Part shown: positions 11,401 through 23,271 of the stretch, one piece after another
Numbering within the stretch: the stretch's first letter is position 1
How the letters are laid out: each line of letters starts with the position of its first letter
From: Serpula lacrymans var. lacrymans S7.9
Taxonomy: Eukaryota; Basidiomycota; Agaricomycetes; Boletales; Serpulaceae
Assembly: GCF_000218685.1 (NCBI RefSeq)
Contig: NW_006763292.1
Span: 512,775 to 576,774, forward strand
Direction of reading: 5' to 3'
DNA: 64,000 nt
Made by a program: the position numbers and the translations under genes
Notes under the pieces: generated by a model
Databases searched by the model: none
Told to the model about the DNA's origin: nothing
Seen by the model: only the letters and a program-made list of their open reading frames with translations

Positions 11401-11892
11401 TTACCAATGGACTGGTTGTGTTGGACCACCTGGACAAACGAGGGAGGGAGAGGAGTAGTTCAAATTTGGAACAAGTGAGTCCCAGGCAGCGTGTGGTAGG
11501 TGTAGCTGTAGCAAAGACAATGGATAAAAGATAAGTGTACCCAAGTGAATGGGACAGCAATGAACCTTCTCCAGCTCAAAAACTACCCACCCACGCTCCA
11601 ACCAGGTGAGATGAGCAACTGATGTTTTGATAGTATATGATGGCAGATCGATGTCATGAAGATGGACCTGTTGCCCTATTTGGACCGGCCACCGGGGCTT
11701 TGCTGATATTAGCAGTGGTACGTGGTAGTCGACAGATTGGCAACAGAAGCGGATAGGAAGTGGTGACATCAGAAATGGTGGGGGAGCAAAGAAGATGAGG
11801 AGGAGGAGGCTGGAGATGACAAAGAGGTGGATTAGAATGGGGATCCAGAAACGACCGTTGGGTGAGAATAAAAAGGAGAGGAAGGGGCCCAT
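11401..11892 (-). CDS. Small putative membrane protein in Element 1
   Basis: An ATG at 11892 opens a 163-residue frame. It starts with about 12 residues, then a strongly hydrophobic segment (roughly residues 14-40: WIPILIHLFVISSLLLLIFF), then a soluble part with QIGQQVHLHDIDLPSY and TWLERGWVVFELEKV. This is consistent with one N-terminal membrane anchor or signal segment and a small beta-rich domain. The frame also stays open upstream to 12021 without a clear ATG. The family is not recognised. It lies between the dioxygenase-like gene and a solo LTR. Confidence 0.45.
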   Translation of the reverse strand: MGPFLSFLFSPNGRFWIPILIHLFVISSLLLLIFFAPPPFLMSPLPIRFCCQSVDYHVPLLISAKPRWPVQIGQQVHLHDIDLPSYTIKTSVAHLTWLERGWVVFELEKVHCCPIHLGTLIFYPLSLLQLHLPHAAWDSLVPNLNYSSPSLVCPGGPTQPVHW

Positions 11893-12366
11893 GGTGGGGC
11901 TAGACAAAGGAAGGGGAGTAAGGGAAACAATGAAGGCGAGGGCGCAATGCAATGTGTAGCCAGTGGCAACGCAAAAATTTGCCGAAATGCCGAAACACGG
12001 AAAGTACCGAATGGAAAGCAAAGGTGAGCGCGACTGGATTGCCTAATAGAGGTGGTGCTGATCAGCCACAAGATTGAAAAAGGCAATATTAATTACTATT
12101 GCACGTGGCACTGTGCCTGTGTGGCGCAAAGGCGAGTCTTTTTGAATATTCACTTTGTTATTGACACCTGTCCATGCTACCAATCAACTTTGGTGCATGA
12201 CAACGGTAGTATTGTAACATGACACCCAATGTTGAGCATTTCAATTTTGTAGTGTAAAATTGCTGTGTATAAAAAAAATCAGGCAATGATAGAATGCAAG
12301 AATGAATGAGACAAATAAGTGACTTACTTAAAAATCATCGAGGCAAAAAATCTGTCGGAGGATGCA

Positions 12367-12782
12367 TGTAACAACCAAGAGTTAGTTACTCTGGTGCACA
12401 ACTAGAACCAACTATAGAGATAAATGATGAGGGAGTGGTTACCCTTTAGGCTTCAACAAGTTAGTTGTGAGGATACAACAGGAGGACTTGCTGAGGAGTC
12501 TCCTTGATCTATTGATCTATATATACTACTACAGGTTTGTTTGTACATATGTACTGTATAGTTGATAGAGGCAGTGGCTGATGATGTCATGGGGCCTAGC
12601 CCGTGTGACTAGCTCCACTGCGTGAGAGACTTATAGTTAAAATAAGAAGAAGGGCAGCGCAGCGCAAAAAAGAGGAGTTTGAACAAAAGGGAAAGTGCCG
12701 CATGGCACAATGTGAGAAAACTACAGTAAAAGGTTAAAGAAGAGAATGAAAATTAAAGGTCCAAAAATGTGTTATTGTAACA
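12367..12782 (-). mobile_element. Solo LTR, family A, inside Element 1
   Basis: A 416-bp segment from TGTAACAACC to TTATTGTAACA, flanked by perfect ATGCA duplications. It is clearly related to, but diverged from, the LTRs of the Gypsy element at 46210-52449 (shared AACAGGAGGACT, GTATATAC-like and TGATGATGTCAT words). By comparison with that element its sense strand is minus. Confidence 0.88.
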
Positions 12783-12859
12783 ATGCAATGTCAGTGCAAT
12801 CAAACTCCCGAGCAATTTGGTGTTCTGAAAGTGTTGATGGGGAGAGCAATGAGGCCATA

Positions 12860-13250
12860 CTGATCGGAAATAGATGGCGCATGCAACTGATAGTGGGTAG
12901 GATAGAATCTATTATCAGATCACCCTCCACAATTCCTGACTGAAATATTAGCCAAACAATATCCTTTGCCATAGCACAGGTCATACTCACCGGGGATGGG
13001 AGATTGTAGAAGGTTGGCCAAGTCCCATGGCAGGGTGCCCTCCATTCTGGTGATGGATACCCTGAGACCAAGTCCTGCAACCAGAATCAGTATATAGACT
13101 GACCCGCCTCCGGCAATCACAGCAAACTTACTGCCAATCAAATGCCAGTCTTGAAAAGTTTGTTTGCTGGGCTTTGTGGGGGGATGGGCGACTTCTGTAT
13201 TGTAGATACCGTTGAGAGACTATCGAGTATGGAGTTTAATGCTAGAGAAA
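12860..13250 (-). pseudogene. Fragment of gene X (unknown cargo protein), Element 1
   Basis: Minus-strand frame containing GSKFAVIAGGGSVYILILVA followed by GLGLRV and MEGTLPWDLANLLQ. The same block, with an intron in the middle, occurs in Element 2 (30290-30607: GSIYALVLVAGLNLQV, MDGTMPWEIANVF), so this is a shared cargo gene of unknown function. The hydrophobic VYILILVAGLGL stretch could be a membrane or buried helix. Only the C-terminal portion is preserved here, and a solo LTR lies just beyond it. Confidence 0.5.
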
Positions 13251-14740
13251 CTGTAGTGTACTAGATCAAATCCATCAGATGCTAATGGATATCAAAATGA
13301 CTCACCTCTGCCTTTTTGAAACAGCTTCATGCCAGAAATGTCTACTATGTCCACATATATCACTACCATATCTCCTAACGCTTCAGTAAGTCATTTTTTG
13401 ATCACATTACGCCTGGATAGGCTTATAAACTTACTCCAATAGCTGCTGCTGCTCCGTTGCACCAGGTCTTTCACCCATCCAAAGGTATTTTTGCTGTGTC
13501 TTACTTTGTTGCCCCACACTAACTACCTGGCCTTTGTCTCCTCACTGTCTAGTTCAGCGAGTTTGTTATGAAGGGCCCAAAACAATATTTCTATAGGTTT
13601 ATGGACCCTCTTTTGAAGAAGGAGGCTATACCCCTTAAAGTGTCCTGCGCACTGGAGGATTTTCTTTTAGTAATTTTCCCTTTATCTCACATTTTTACAG
13701 GTCAATATGGGACAGAAGCCATGAGTGTTAGCTCTGATAACTGCACCAACCCCAAAGCCCTTTTGCCAGCAAATTGGAGGAGTGTCCATACATTAGCTGA
13801 ACTCAACGATGGGAGAAGAACTAGGTCCCCCTCCATGAGCAGCTTTTTCAGCTAATAGGGCGGACTTCATTCCTCAGAGCTGCACAAGATCACCAGCTCC
13901 ATATCTTGGGCTTTGCTTTATGTGGAGCATCATTTACTCTCCTGTACATAGGTGAAGGTGGTTTATCCTGACATTTGAACTCCACCTCCACCAACAGCCA
14001 TTTTTATTCTTACATATTGTCCTGGGCTTTACTCACAGCATGGATGTTTGCATGGGGTATGATGTAACAGCTAGCACAACCCACATCAAGATGTCAGTGC
14101 TTGGTGAGCTCAAAACACACTACATCTTGTTCATCTCAGACAGCATTCATGGATGTGGCATGGTAGTCCATTGAGCTCAAGTCCCTGCTTTTGCCAATTT
14201 CACTTCCCCTCAAATTTCCCGCTTAAAAGGCATTAATATCATTGTCAAAGACATCTGACATGATGTTTGCTGACTACTCACGGAGGGTATAATCTTGCAC
14301 TTACTTGAGGCCAAAGGAGTTGATTAGTGAGGAGAAAGGCCAAGATTCAAGGCAGTGGGGTGAGGGAATAGATGGTTGGCCGCCCCCGCAGTACAATTGT
14401 ATATGCAACATCTGCAATTCTCTCAATACCATTGCGATCAAAGTCATGAAGAGTGGCTCTGGCAGATTCCTGTCAGCCATATCAGCTTTGAGCATACATC
14501 TGTTCTACTGTACCACTACCACTACTCCAGCCGTTGCTCTTATAACGGACTTCAACTGTTTGGAGGAGCTTCTAGTTGTTACAATTGATCATATCACAAG
14601 TCAGTCAACTAACTAAACATTATACCTGCCCCGCCACTAACACATGTATAAGGCCATGCAATGGCATATAGCTCCAGACACTATTCGTCCTCTGCAAGCC
14701 ATTCTTTTCCAGTCAGGATCTTGTACCGTGATGTTTTTAC
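13251..14740. other. Central region of Element 1, no firm gene
   Basis: Several short plus and minus frames exist (for example 13568-13855 and 14305-14616), but none shows a domain, a clear intron pattern or similarity to Element 2. It corresponds in position to the region between the divergent gene blocks, where Element 2 carries palindromes and an extra gene. Confidence 0.35.
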
Positions 14741-14754
14741 AAGTAATTCACTTA

Positions 14755-17491
14755 TATTATAGAAGACAAGCAGAACATAGCAGGCCCATCCATTCATCCA
14801 AACTCAATTGTCTTAGATGATGATGAGGATGAATGTATAGAGGTGGAACATCCTACTGCTGGCAAGGCCATAAGTATGGTTGAGACTTTACATCAGAGGT
14901 GGAGAAGAGAATTTTTTAGGGCAGGTGGAGGCGGAGATAGAGGTGGAGATAGAGGTGAAGATGTAGATGGGTGAAGATCCAGATCCCAAGTTCTTTCCCT
15001 TCGCCTCAGAGATGATTGGAGGGTAGCCTGCTAGGTAATTCAAGATGGTATAGGGTATCAGTCATTTGATCAACTGCTAAGTATTCTAGGTGTCAGTGAT
15101 TTTTCACAATTTTTATGTGATTTGCTCATATCTTTTCCCAGGTCAAAGATAAGCTTGGCTTGTCATACCATGATATACATGCATTACACAATTTTGTCGA
15201 CCACAACATACCAGCCGGGACTGAATAGAAATCAACCATGATCTCTTTTCCTGACAACACACACCTAATCCAGTACCGTGATGTACTGTCAGCCATCAGA
15301 ACTCTCCTAGGAAATCCAGCCCATGCTGAAAATATAGTCTATCGTCCCAAAAAGGTTTTTACAGATGCAAGTAGAGAGAGATTCAAGGATATACCTGAGA
15401 TGTGGACAGGGAAATGGTGGCATGCTATCCAGGTGAGCATGGCCTGTGTGAATCTTCTACATTGACTTATACAATCTTTGGAATAAGCCCATCTACCATC
15501 TGGGGCAGCCTTGGAACCTGTTATCATTTCAACAGACAAAACGCAGCTCACACAATTCTCCGACTCTAAATCAGCTTATCCTGTCTATCTCACGTTGGGA
15601 AACATACCCAGAGCCATAAGACACAAGCCAAGCCAACATGCTTGCATTCTCATAGGGTATCTGTCTGTCAATAAAGTTAGGGGATCTCAGCTTACAGCAA
15701 AGGCAAAGTTAGTAAGAGTTCAGTGTCTATTCCATGAGTCTATGATGGTCATACTAGAACCTTTGAAGAAGGCTGGCATTGAAGGGATGGACATCACTGG
15801 GAGTGATGGGGCTGTCAGGAGAGTTTATCCTGTTTTAGCTTGCTACATTGCAGATTATCCAGAACAATGTCTAGTGACATGTACAAAGTATGGCACCTGT
15901 CCCAAATGCAAAGGCCTGCTTCTGAGCTTTCAGAATCTACTCCTGGAGAGCCACATATGCAGAACTGGACAGAAAAAGTCATTCAGAATGCTAGAGCTAA
16001 TAGAGAGTCCTTCAATCAATTTCAAGAGAGATGTCAGGATAACAATGTCTCTGGCGTTTATGAGCCATTCTGGCTTAACTTCCCTCATTGCAACATTCAT
16101 TTATCTGTTTCCCCCGACATTCTCCATCAACTATACCAAAATGTTTTTAAGCATATGGTGAACTGGTGCAAGGACCTTATGGATCCCAAGGAGCTTGACC
16201 AACACATTTCCTCCCTTCCTGCTTGCTATGGTGTTTGTCATTTCAGAAATGGAATTTCTGCATTAGGCCGGAGTAGTGGAAAGGAAAGAAAGGATATGGC
16301 CCACATATTGCTAGGATATTTGATTGGAAAGATTCCAAGGAGCGCTATACTTGCATACTGATCCCTCTTGGACTTTATCCAGATAGCACAGTATCCCACT
16401 CATGACAACACCACCCTGGGCTATCTTTCAGATGCTTTGGACACTTTCCACAAACACAAAGATATATTGGTACAACTCAACATAAGAGAACACCTGAATA
16501 TCCCTAAATTCCACCCTCTCCTCCACTACTGCCAGTTCATCACATGATTTGAAACCACCAACAATTACAACACCAAGATGTTTGAGTGCTTCCATATCAA
16601 CTTTGCAAAAGAAGGTTGGATGGCTTCTAATAAAAAAAATGAAGCACCACAAATGGTGACATGGCTTCTGCGTTGTGAAAAGGTGGTCACTTTCCAAAGC
16701 TATCTGAAAATGACCATGGATAATGAAGAAGACAAATTCCCTCACTCCAAAATCCAAGACAAAAAGCTTGTCATAGCAAAATACCCTAATCAATGTCAGC
16801 AAAGCATTTTGGACGTCATGGAGAAGCATCAGTGTCCTGGATTTGAATCAGCAATCAAAGTCTTCCTTAACAGTAAACTAACTCACCCAAATACACATTG
16901 TGAAACCAGATTACTATCCCTTCCATTTTAAAACCTCGATATCTTCCATGGCCTCAAATTCTGTTTAGATAGCCTAGGCAATGATGTTGACCTGGAGAAT
17001 GACCAGGTAGATTCCATCAAAGCCAGGCCAAGTGGAAAAAACAATCTATTACTGCAGTTTGACATAGTGGTTGTGATGAGTTCTCCTGATTGAAAAGGTA
17101 ATGTTTCTCTTACCCTATGACCACAAGCACGTCTAATACTAATGACTGTATTCAATGAACAAGAATTGGGAGATTGAGAGTTATATTTAAACTACCTGAA
17201 ACACTATACAGTTTCCACACATCCCCCAATAATTGGCCAAAACATCATTTGGCATATGTAGAGTGGTATAGCAACCTCAAATCCACAGCTGAACAGGACC
17301 ACTTAATGTATTTTGTTAATAAGGTACCTCTAAACACTGAAGGTTTTCCTCCAGGACAAATTATCCCTGCTTTTGGTGGTTTGCATGATACATGTCCTCA
17401 TCATTGGACTCATAGTAATGTTCTGGATGTTTGTCACAAATTTTATCTTAATAACTTTAGTAGCAAATATGCATATCAAACATTATGGTAG
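14755..17491 (+). pseudogene. Plavaka transposase of Element 1
   Basis: Plus-strand exons run from an acidic N-terminal stretch (VLDDDEDECIEVEHPTAGKA) through WRVAC and GYQSFDQLLSIL, the block AIRTLLGNPAHAENIVYRPK, EMWTGKWWHAIQ, and the core STDKTQLTQFSDSKSAYPVY followed by LTLGNIPRAIRHKPSQHAC. Then come a GTCPKC knuckle, VSPDILHQLYQNVFKHMVNW, an MFECFHINFAKEGW block, and a C-terminal end YAYQTLW-stop at 17491. This order is that of Plavaka DDE transposases, which cut and paste the element through its TIRs. Frame changes (around 15930 and 16080) and stops (for example just after 16361) show it is non-functional. It is closely related to the transposase of Element 2. Confidence 0.8.
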
Positions 17492-17702
17492 TTATATATA
17501 GCATTTTAAATTTTGCGTCTATAATAATATTATTGCTTTTGTTGCTCCCATTGCTCTTATTGCTCATATAACACCATAGTCACTATGATCATACTATAGT
17601 TGCTCTTAAAGTACTATAGGGACTTTGATCGTATCATAGTTGCTCTTATAGTGCTATAGGTGCTATAATAGGCTTTATTTGCACATATGTACAAACCCCT
17701 CT
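17492..17702. repeat. Right subterminal CTATAG-rich region of Element 1
   Basis: Contains repeated TATAGTTGCTCTTA-like units (about 17590-17660) and many CTATAG words, mirroring the left subterminal region. Probable transposase binding zone (inferred). Confidence 0.5.
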
Positions 17703-17731
17703 GCTATATAGCAAAAGGCTTTTTCCTGATG
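17703..17731. repeat. Element 1 right terminal inverted repeat
   Basis: GCTATATAGCAAAAGGC followed by TTTTTCCTGATG, the inverted counterpart of the left terminus at 6418. Immediately after it the P0 pseudogene resumes. Confidence 0.75.
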
Positions 17732-18984
17732 CAAGCTCAATATTTGAGTGTTGTGTGGTTTTGGAATTAAGCCATTGAATACAGGAATGGCGCACTGTAT
17801 AGTGGAAGAATTAAAATGCTGCAAAAATGTCAAAAGAAATGTGAAGGGCTTACCTGCAGCAAGTCTTCAAGATGGTGGGCTGTTATTCTCCACATTTCAG
17901 ATGTGTCAGCTGTGAATTGCCGGATAGTATCACTTTCTGTAAGTTAGGATCTGGCGATATCTTTGACAATTATTGACACTGAGTTGTAAGAGAATGAACA
18001 AAGACTAACCTTAGATACAATCTATCTAAGAGCCCCCCATTGACAATATCTAATATCCATAGAAGATGGACAAAAGGGACTTCCACACCCCTAGCTCGAC
18101 CTCATGCATGAAATTGACAACAAACATCGAATATACATTGAAACCCAATGGACCCAACCTGTGGGAGAATGCATTCTGTAATGTGGAAAAGTGCTAGCAG
18201 TCAGTGTGTTGCCCATCTTCAGACACCACTACTATGCACCAAAGTTGGAACTAAGGATTCAGCCATCAGGAATCCATTAACTTTGTTGCTGTTCACAGCA
18301 TAATTCTTCTTGTAGATCAAATCATGAGCAACTGCAACCTTCTTCCGCTGTTCAGCTTTGTCAATGCGGATTTTGAAAACTTGATTTAGCATATCAGCAT
18401 CTTGCCCAACATTGGGAACCAAAGTCATAGGTATTAAACACCAAGGACAGGGACGGTTTCCAAGGTTTTTTATACTCGCTATTAGTATCCTACATAAAAT
18501 GAGCAAGATTGTTGCACAGAACACATTGGACCTACTTTTCAGGGTAATCTGCCAAATATGTTAGGATGCGGGGATAAAACCGACAATCAATGCCATCATA
18601 ACACTTGATGATGACACCATGCTAATATGCATGTAGGAATTCCCCTCGCTATCGGCCCAATTCCGTCCCCACTGAGGAAATTGAACAGATGTTGCAGATG
18701 TCGGGGCCTCATCATCAAGTAGAATACACCATTGTGCGTGAAAACACTTGCACTGACAATGTGTCATGAAGGCGCTAGTAAGCTTGCTGTTGCCGGCATG
18801 AGTCTTTGCAAAATCTTTGAAGCTGTCTGGGAGCTATACATCAATAAAAACAAGCCAAACAGTGTGAATGAGCTACAATAGAGACAGCACTCACAGATTG
18901 AAAATAGGCTGAACGGTTGCACAAGTGACAGGATGGTTTGGCACAACAATACTTGGATTCATTGGCAAAATAAACATAAAGCGG
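17732..18984 (-). pseudogene. Plavaka-type transposase P0, central part
   Basis: Leftward exons give YVYFANESKYCCAKPSCHLC (near 18980), the stretch LPDSFKDFAKTHAGNSKLTS, then MTHCQCKCFHAQWCILLDDE, then HGVIIKCYDGIDCRFYPRIL, LADYPEK, and the block NLGNRPCPWCLIPMTLVPNV with a CxxC pair. Further down are FNVYSMFVVNFMHEVELGVW (near 18140), TIRQFTADTSEMWRITAHHL and an exon CAIPVFNGLIPKPHNTQILS that ends at the Element 1 junction. These are DDE-transposase core regions of a Plavaka lineage distinct from that of Elements 1 and 2. Introns look normal, but frame damage is present. Confidence 0.75.
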
Positions 18985-20356
18985 GTGTCATACATGAAAA
19001 ATGATTTATGTATGGACACGGCATTCCACGACATATTCCACAAAAAGTACCTCATCTTGAAGTACACATTTCAAAGTACTATGTCACAAAGTTTTATATT
19101 TTGATGACCACTAGTTTTGAAGATATAAGCCAAACAAGAATGCTTATATCACGCTTACTGTCAGCCACTGGCAGCCACCCTGAAATCTGACTACATGGCT
19201 TGCACATGGTCAGTTTCTGAAAAGGGAAAGTGAATTTCCCATGACATAATCTGCCTTTTTCTCAACAACCAATTCACCAATCACTCTGATTTTGGGGGAG
19301 TAGGTAATACTTTCACGCCCCTATTAGTCTGGATACTTTTGGAGGGCTTCCAAATAATGAAATTCTCCAAAATTCTTGTTTTACTATGGAGAAGGCTGAA
19401 TTGGCATTTGTTTCTTATAAATTGAACACTGTGCCTGACTGAGTCATATTTTGCTCCACATTTTCAAATTACTTTTCTATTCTTAGTCTCAAAAAGACCA
19501 CTCTGGAATCATCTAGATTCCCAATAGATGATTCTGGCCTTTTGAATTTCTATTAGATATTTTGGTACTACCATTTGTAATTACCAACTAGGAAGGAGCC
19601 CCTATAGCCAAAAGGTATATAAGGAGGCCAACTTTCCACCTAATAAAAAAAAAGCTTTTACTTACAAGCAGTCCCCACATAAGTGGACAACCACTCAGGA
19701 GTCAACTAGCTTTCGCCTAGGAAGCATACAAGAGGTATTGCCCACCCTAGGAAGCTTAGTCATCAATTCACGTCTGTCACAGATAACAGTAGTCCAAGTG
19801 TGATTACAGTCTGTGATTGCTTATTATTTGCCACAAGTAGCTCTAGTATTCTATAGTCCATCTCAAACTTATATCAGTCATTTATTGATCTGGTGTAAGC
19901 TCATCTGCAGTCAGTCACTGAAGCATAGTCAAGTATTGCTTCACCCTTCCATCGACCATCAGTGTATCATAGCTTGTCCTTTATCAAGTGTAGGACACTA
20001 TTATCTTTATTCTATTAGTCTCTCAACAAGTGAGGACTATCATTGTCACACCTAGTGTTGGCTATATCTTGAAGCTAGTCACACAACGCTTCAAACTCAC
20101 ACGTACCCTCACACTTCTATTCACAATTCACATACTACCACTTGTCCTTTATATCACCAAGGACATATCTACCATTGTCATATTAGTCTTCCAGAGCATG
20201 AGAACTATCAACATACTCACAACAAAAGGGATAATTAACTTCCACCCCACGAATAAACTAGGTTATTACCTGTTGTCCAGCTTAGATTGTAAACTTCTGG
20301 TAACCCTAGGATAAAGAAGCTTTGGTAGCTATCCTATATTAAACACTTTATCAACA
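18985..20356 (+). mobile_element. Unidentified 1.4-kb insertion in P0, LTR-like
   Basis: P0 coding sequence stops at about 20357 (KLWPL) and resumes at about 18984 (YVYFANES), so the intervening 1.37 kb was inserted. It ends ...TTTATCAACA, contains a TATA-like GGTATATAAGG at 19614-19624, an A-rich run near 19655 and no long ORF, which suggests a long solo LTR or non-autonomous element in plus orientation. A clean target duplication could not be identified and the left end is uncertain by tens of bases. Confidence 0.55.
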
Positions 20357-21412
20357 AGACAGTGGCCAAAGTTTTGCATTGCCAAAGGAAGTAAGTTGGG
20401 TGGAATCTGACAAAAACATGAAACCAGCCACCACACGTTGAAGGTTGCACCTGGGCTCTGGTGGGAATTCTTGAAGTTCATGATGAACTTTCAGAAATGT
20501 GTCCAAAGTATAAGCCTCGCCGTGGACTCGAGCTTTGTGCAATTGATCACTTGGATGCCAAAACAGTTTGTATGGCTCAAAATGAAAAAGCTGGTCATCA
20601 CGAGGGTTTGCAAGCTTATCACAAAGGATCTGAATGAGTGAACAATGGAACAAATCAGTAAGAAGAACCGAAATGGTTACAGGTGTTTTTTGCCAGCCTG
20701 CATCCTGATCCAGTCATTTGCCATTGAGATTATTGAGGCCCAAGTCCTTGTTAATTTTGCTCCACTTCACATTTTGATTGTCTTCAGGACAAAAGGATGG
20801 GTTTCCAATGATATCAATGAGCTGCCTGAAAGGTTCCTGCAACTTCTGAACACTATAATTCCAATACCAGTCTCCCAGACAAAAGCAACTTTTGTTTGGG
20901 TATGGGCTGAAAGAATGATCACTATGTCCTTCAACTCGAAATAGAGTGAGCGTGTCTTCCGAGGTATCCGAGTTTTCTGAGTCCTCAGGGTCATGTGATG
21001 GTAGCTCCTCTCCATGAAATTGGCTTAATAGTCCAAATATGTTCCATGGTGTGTCAGTAAATCTCTTGACACAATCATAAATGGACCCCATGCATGTACT
21101 AGCTGGAGGGTGAGAGCTAATGTCCGCAGTGAATGGTTCAAGATGAGAATTATTGGCTTCGAGAACTGAGATGGTCGGTTTGGATGATTGGGATAATAGA
21201 GCGGTACATAAAGGAGGAGGAGACTCAGGGAGAAAATCTCGGAAGTGTAGTGGTAGATGTCAATTTGCTCTGCATGTTCTGCGCTGCGCAAGTGGTAAGT
21301 TGTTCGAAGACCTGTTCCAGTCTTCACTTGGCTCTATAGGCTGCGGAGTGATCACATTACAGTAGCCGCAGAATTCAGCCAGGTGTGCATTTGTGGTTGT
21401 TCTTTTTCTCAT
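20357..21412 (-). pseudogene. Plavaka-type transposase P0, N-terminal part
   Basis: A start ATG at 21412-21410 opens MRKRTTTNAHLAEFCGYCNV, with a CxxC pair, then a Pro/Ser-rich region with HFRDFLPES. Next comes GDWYWNYSVQKLQEPFRQLI with PEDNQNVKWSKINKDLG (about 20890-20730), then FEPYKLFWHPS, YTLDTFLKVHHELQEFPPEP, CNLQRVVAGFMF and STQLTSFGNAKLWPL to the insertion point. This is the expected N-terminal half of a Plavaka-type protein. It is broken by frameshifts and by the insertion at 20356. Confidence 0.7.
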
Positions 21413-22487
21413 ATAGGACCATATACTAGGCATCAAAAATCATGCTTGAGGGGGGAAAACGGTTCTCAGGAGTCCTGACCAGGGCAAAGGAAGCCTTTAA
21501 CAACAAGAAACACCAGTTAGAATTCCAGTCAAGCCATGTTGCACTGGAGTTTGAAGGAACTTCATTGGAACAAGTAGGTGGCGGCAGGGGTCTGTGGGAG
21601 CCCAGTAATCATGCCAGTGGTCCTGCCTTTGAATCACTTCAATCCAGCTCCTCTGATACAAACCCAGTGGTAAGATTCATAGTATTCTCAGCACTATTGG
21701 AATATTGTTGAAGTTCTCCATACCGCCAGTCGAACTTGAATGACTTAAACTTGAAGGTGAGGACTAGTCAGACCCAGCCAGTTAACTTGAATGTCCCCTA
21801 TGTCCGAGTGCTAGTAGCTCAAATGATAAAATGGGGCTTACTGTGTACCAAGCAACAATTGCCTGAAGACCACTGACCTTCAAGTTGGCTCTGTAGAGTT
21901 ATAATCAGCACTGCCACTGGTATCCAAAATGGCAATGCAACTCTCTTGCATGTTCAAGTTGTCTGCAAGTAAGATTGGTTGATGGATCCACTATTACGGT
22001 GTAACCTGCACTGCCACTAAAAAAGAGGTGTAATATTGCACTGCCTCAGTGTTCAGAAAAGGCAGTAAGAGAGAAAAAATCACGGCGGTAGAACTAGTGG
22101 CAGCACTCACCTTCAAAGTTGGGCCTTCAAGGTTGCTGTGATTTTGTAGCCGATAATGAGGCTAATGTATTGCCAATCTGAGTGAACCTGTCATTCCGAG
22201 TCTGAGTCTTACTAGTAAAATATTGTACTAGCACTAGTGGTAACCCTGACAGTTGGTTGTGATAAGTTATAATGTATCTCCGAGTTGTATGTGTGGTGTA
22301 CTGCCAGTGACTTCACTGGCAAGTCGAACTTGAACTGGCTTGTTGGAAATCTGAACACAACTGTGACTGTCAGCGTAGTAAGTTCAACTTAAAGTTGAAG
22401 TTCCTCCTGCCCACCATTGGCAACTGTAATGCATGCCTCTCTGGTCAGTAATGTCTTCATTGCTAGCACAATCATGACTCAGACACA
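21413..22487. other. Non-coding region with repeated AACTTGAA/TTCAAGTT words
   Basis: No coherent gene. Short words such as GAACTTGAA, TTCAAGTTG, CTGCCACTGG and CTGCCAGTG recur in both orientations from about 21700 onward, suggesting several decayed short inverted-repeat elements. Confidence 0.35.
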
Positions 22488-22640
22488 TCTAAGAGGCCTC
22501 CATTGATGAAGTCTAATATCTGTAGAAGATGGATGATGCAAGAAATCGACAACAAGCATCAAAAATACATTGAAACCCAATTCACCCAACCTGTGGGAGA
22601 ATGCATCCTGTAATGTGGAAAAGTGCCAGTGGATCACCTG
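22488..22640 (-). pseudogene. Second P0-family transposase fragment
   Basis: Closely similar to 18018-18190 of P0 (shared ACCCAACCTGTGGGAGAATG and TGTAATGTGGAAAAGTGC), coding on minus for LGFNVFLMLVVDF. A stretch of P0 coding sequence is missing after this point, so it is an isolated scrap of a related element. Confidence 0.6.
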
Positions 22641-23271
22641 GACCACCAAAAGTGACATGGATTTGCCTGAGTTGACAATGACTAGCTTGAAATAAAGAGC
22701 CAGGCAAGCAAAGTTGAGATATTTGAGTCAGCCTGACTGGGATAGGAGTGTTATGTTAGTTGCATCTCAAATTAAATTATCAAGAGCTTGAACTCACCAT
22801 GCCTCATGGCAGCCTCAATCCTAAACACTCACAATCAGCCCTAAGCCCTCGCCTGCCATGATAAATGAGAAGTCATTTTGATTGGCTGGGTACTACCGTG
22901 CAGTAGGAGAGTCTCACAGCTATCTCATTTGTGTAGAACTTGCTAGTGAACCATGCAGCCGCTTCCACTGCCATGCGCAGAACGCACCCCCATTTCCTCT
23001 TCACATTCATAGATAAAGGCCACAAGCCAAGCCAGGTCAGCTGAAGATAATCTGTTTAATGGTTTTGGACATTCCAATGTGTAGGATAAAACATGGTAAG
23101 TGTTCTCAGCAGAACATTTGTTATTGAGTTATAGAACAAAAAAAAATACAGATTGCGACCAAATATATAGACTAAACTGCACGTCAAGCTAGCATGAAGC
23201 CCCCTGCAAACCACGCTCGTAAAGCAGGTCAGTACAGAAAACTTGATGCTGTAATACAACTACTTACAGCA
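22641..23271. other. No gene recognised
   Basis: Short frames only, without domain-like composition. May include decayed sequence belonging to the P0-family fragment or to the unknown gene on its right. Confidence 0.3.

Larger units (their letters stand above)
6418..17731. mobile_element. Element 1: complete Plavaka DNA transposon (11.3 kb)
   Basis: The termini are inverted repeats starting CATCAGGAAAAA and ending TTTTTCCTGATG. Inside are AT-rich subterminal regions, a leftward block (DUF6532, dioxygenase-like gene, small membrane ORF, gene X fragment) and a rightward transposase ending at 17491. Removing it rejoins the flanking P0 gene in one reading frame (ILSLL joined to LCMAHWHG), a strong natural empty-site argument; the duplicated target is CA or GCA. 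Stops, frame breaks and two solo LTRs show it is no longer autonomous. Confidence 0.85.
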
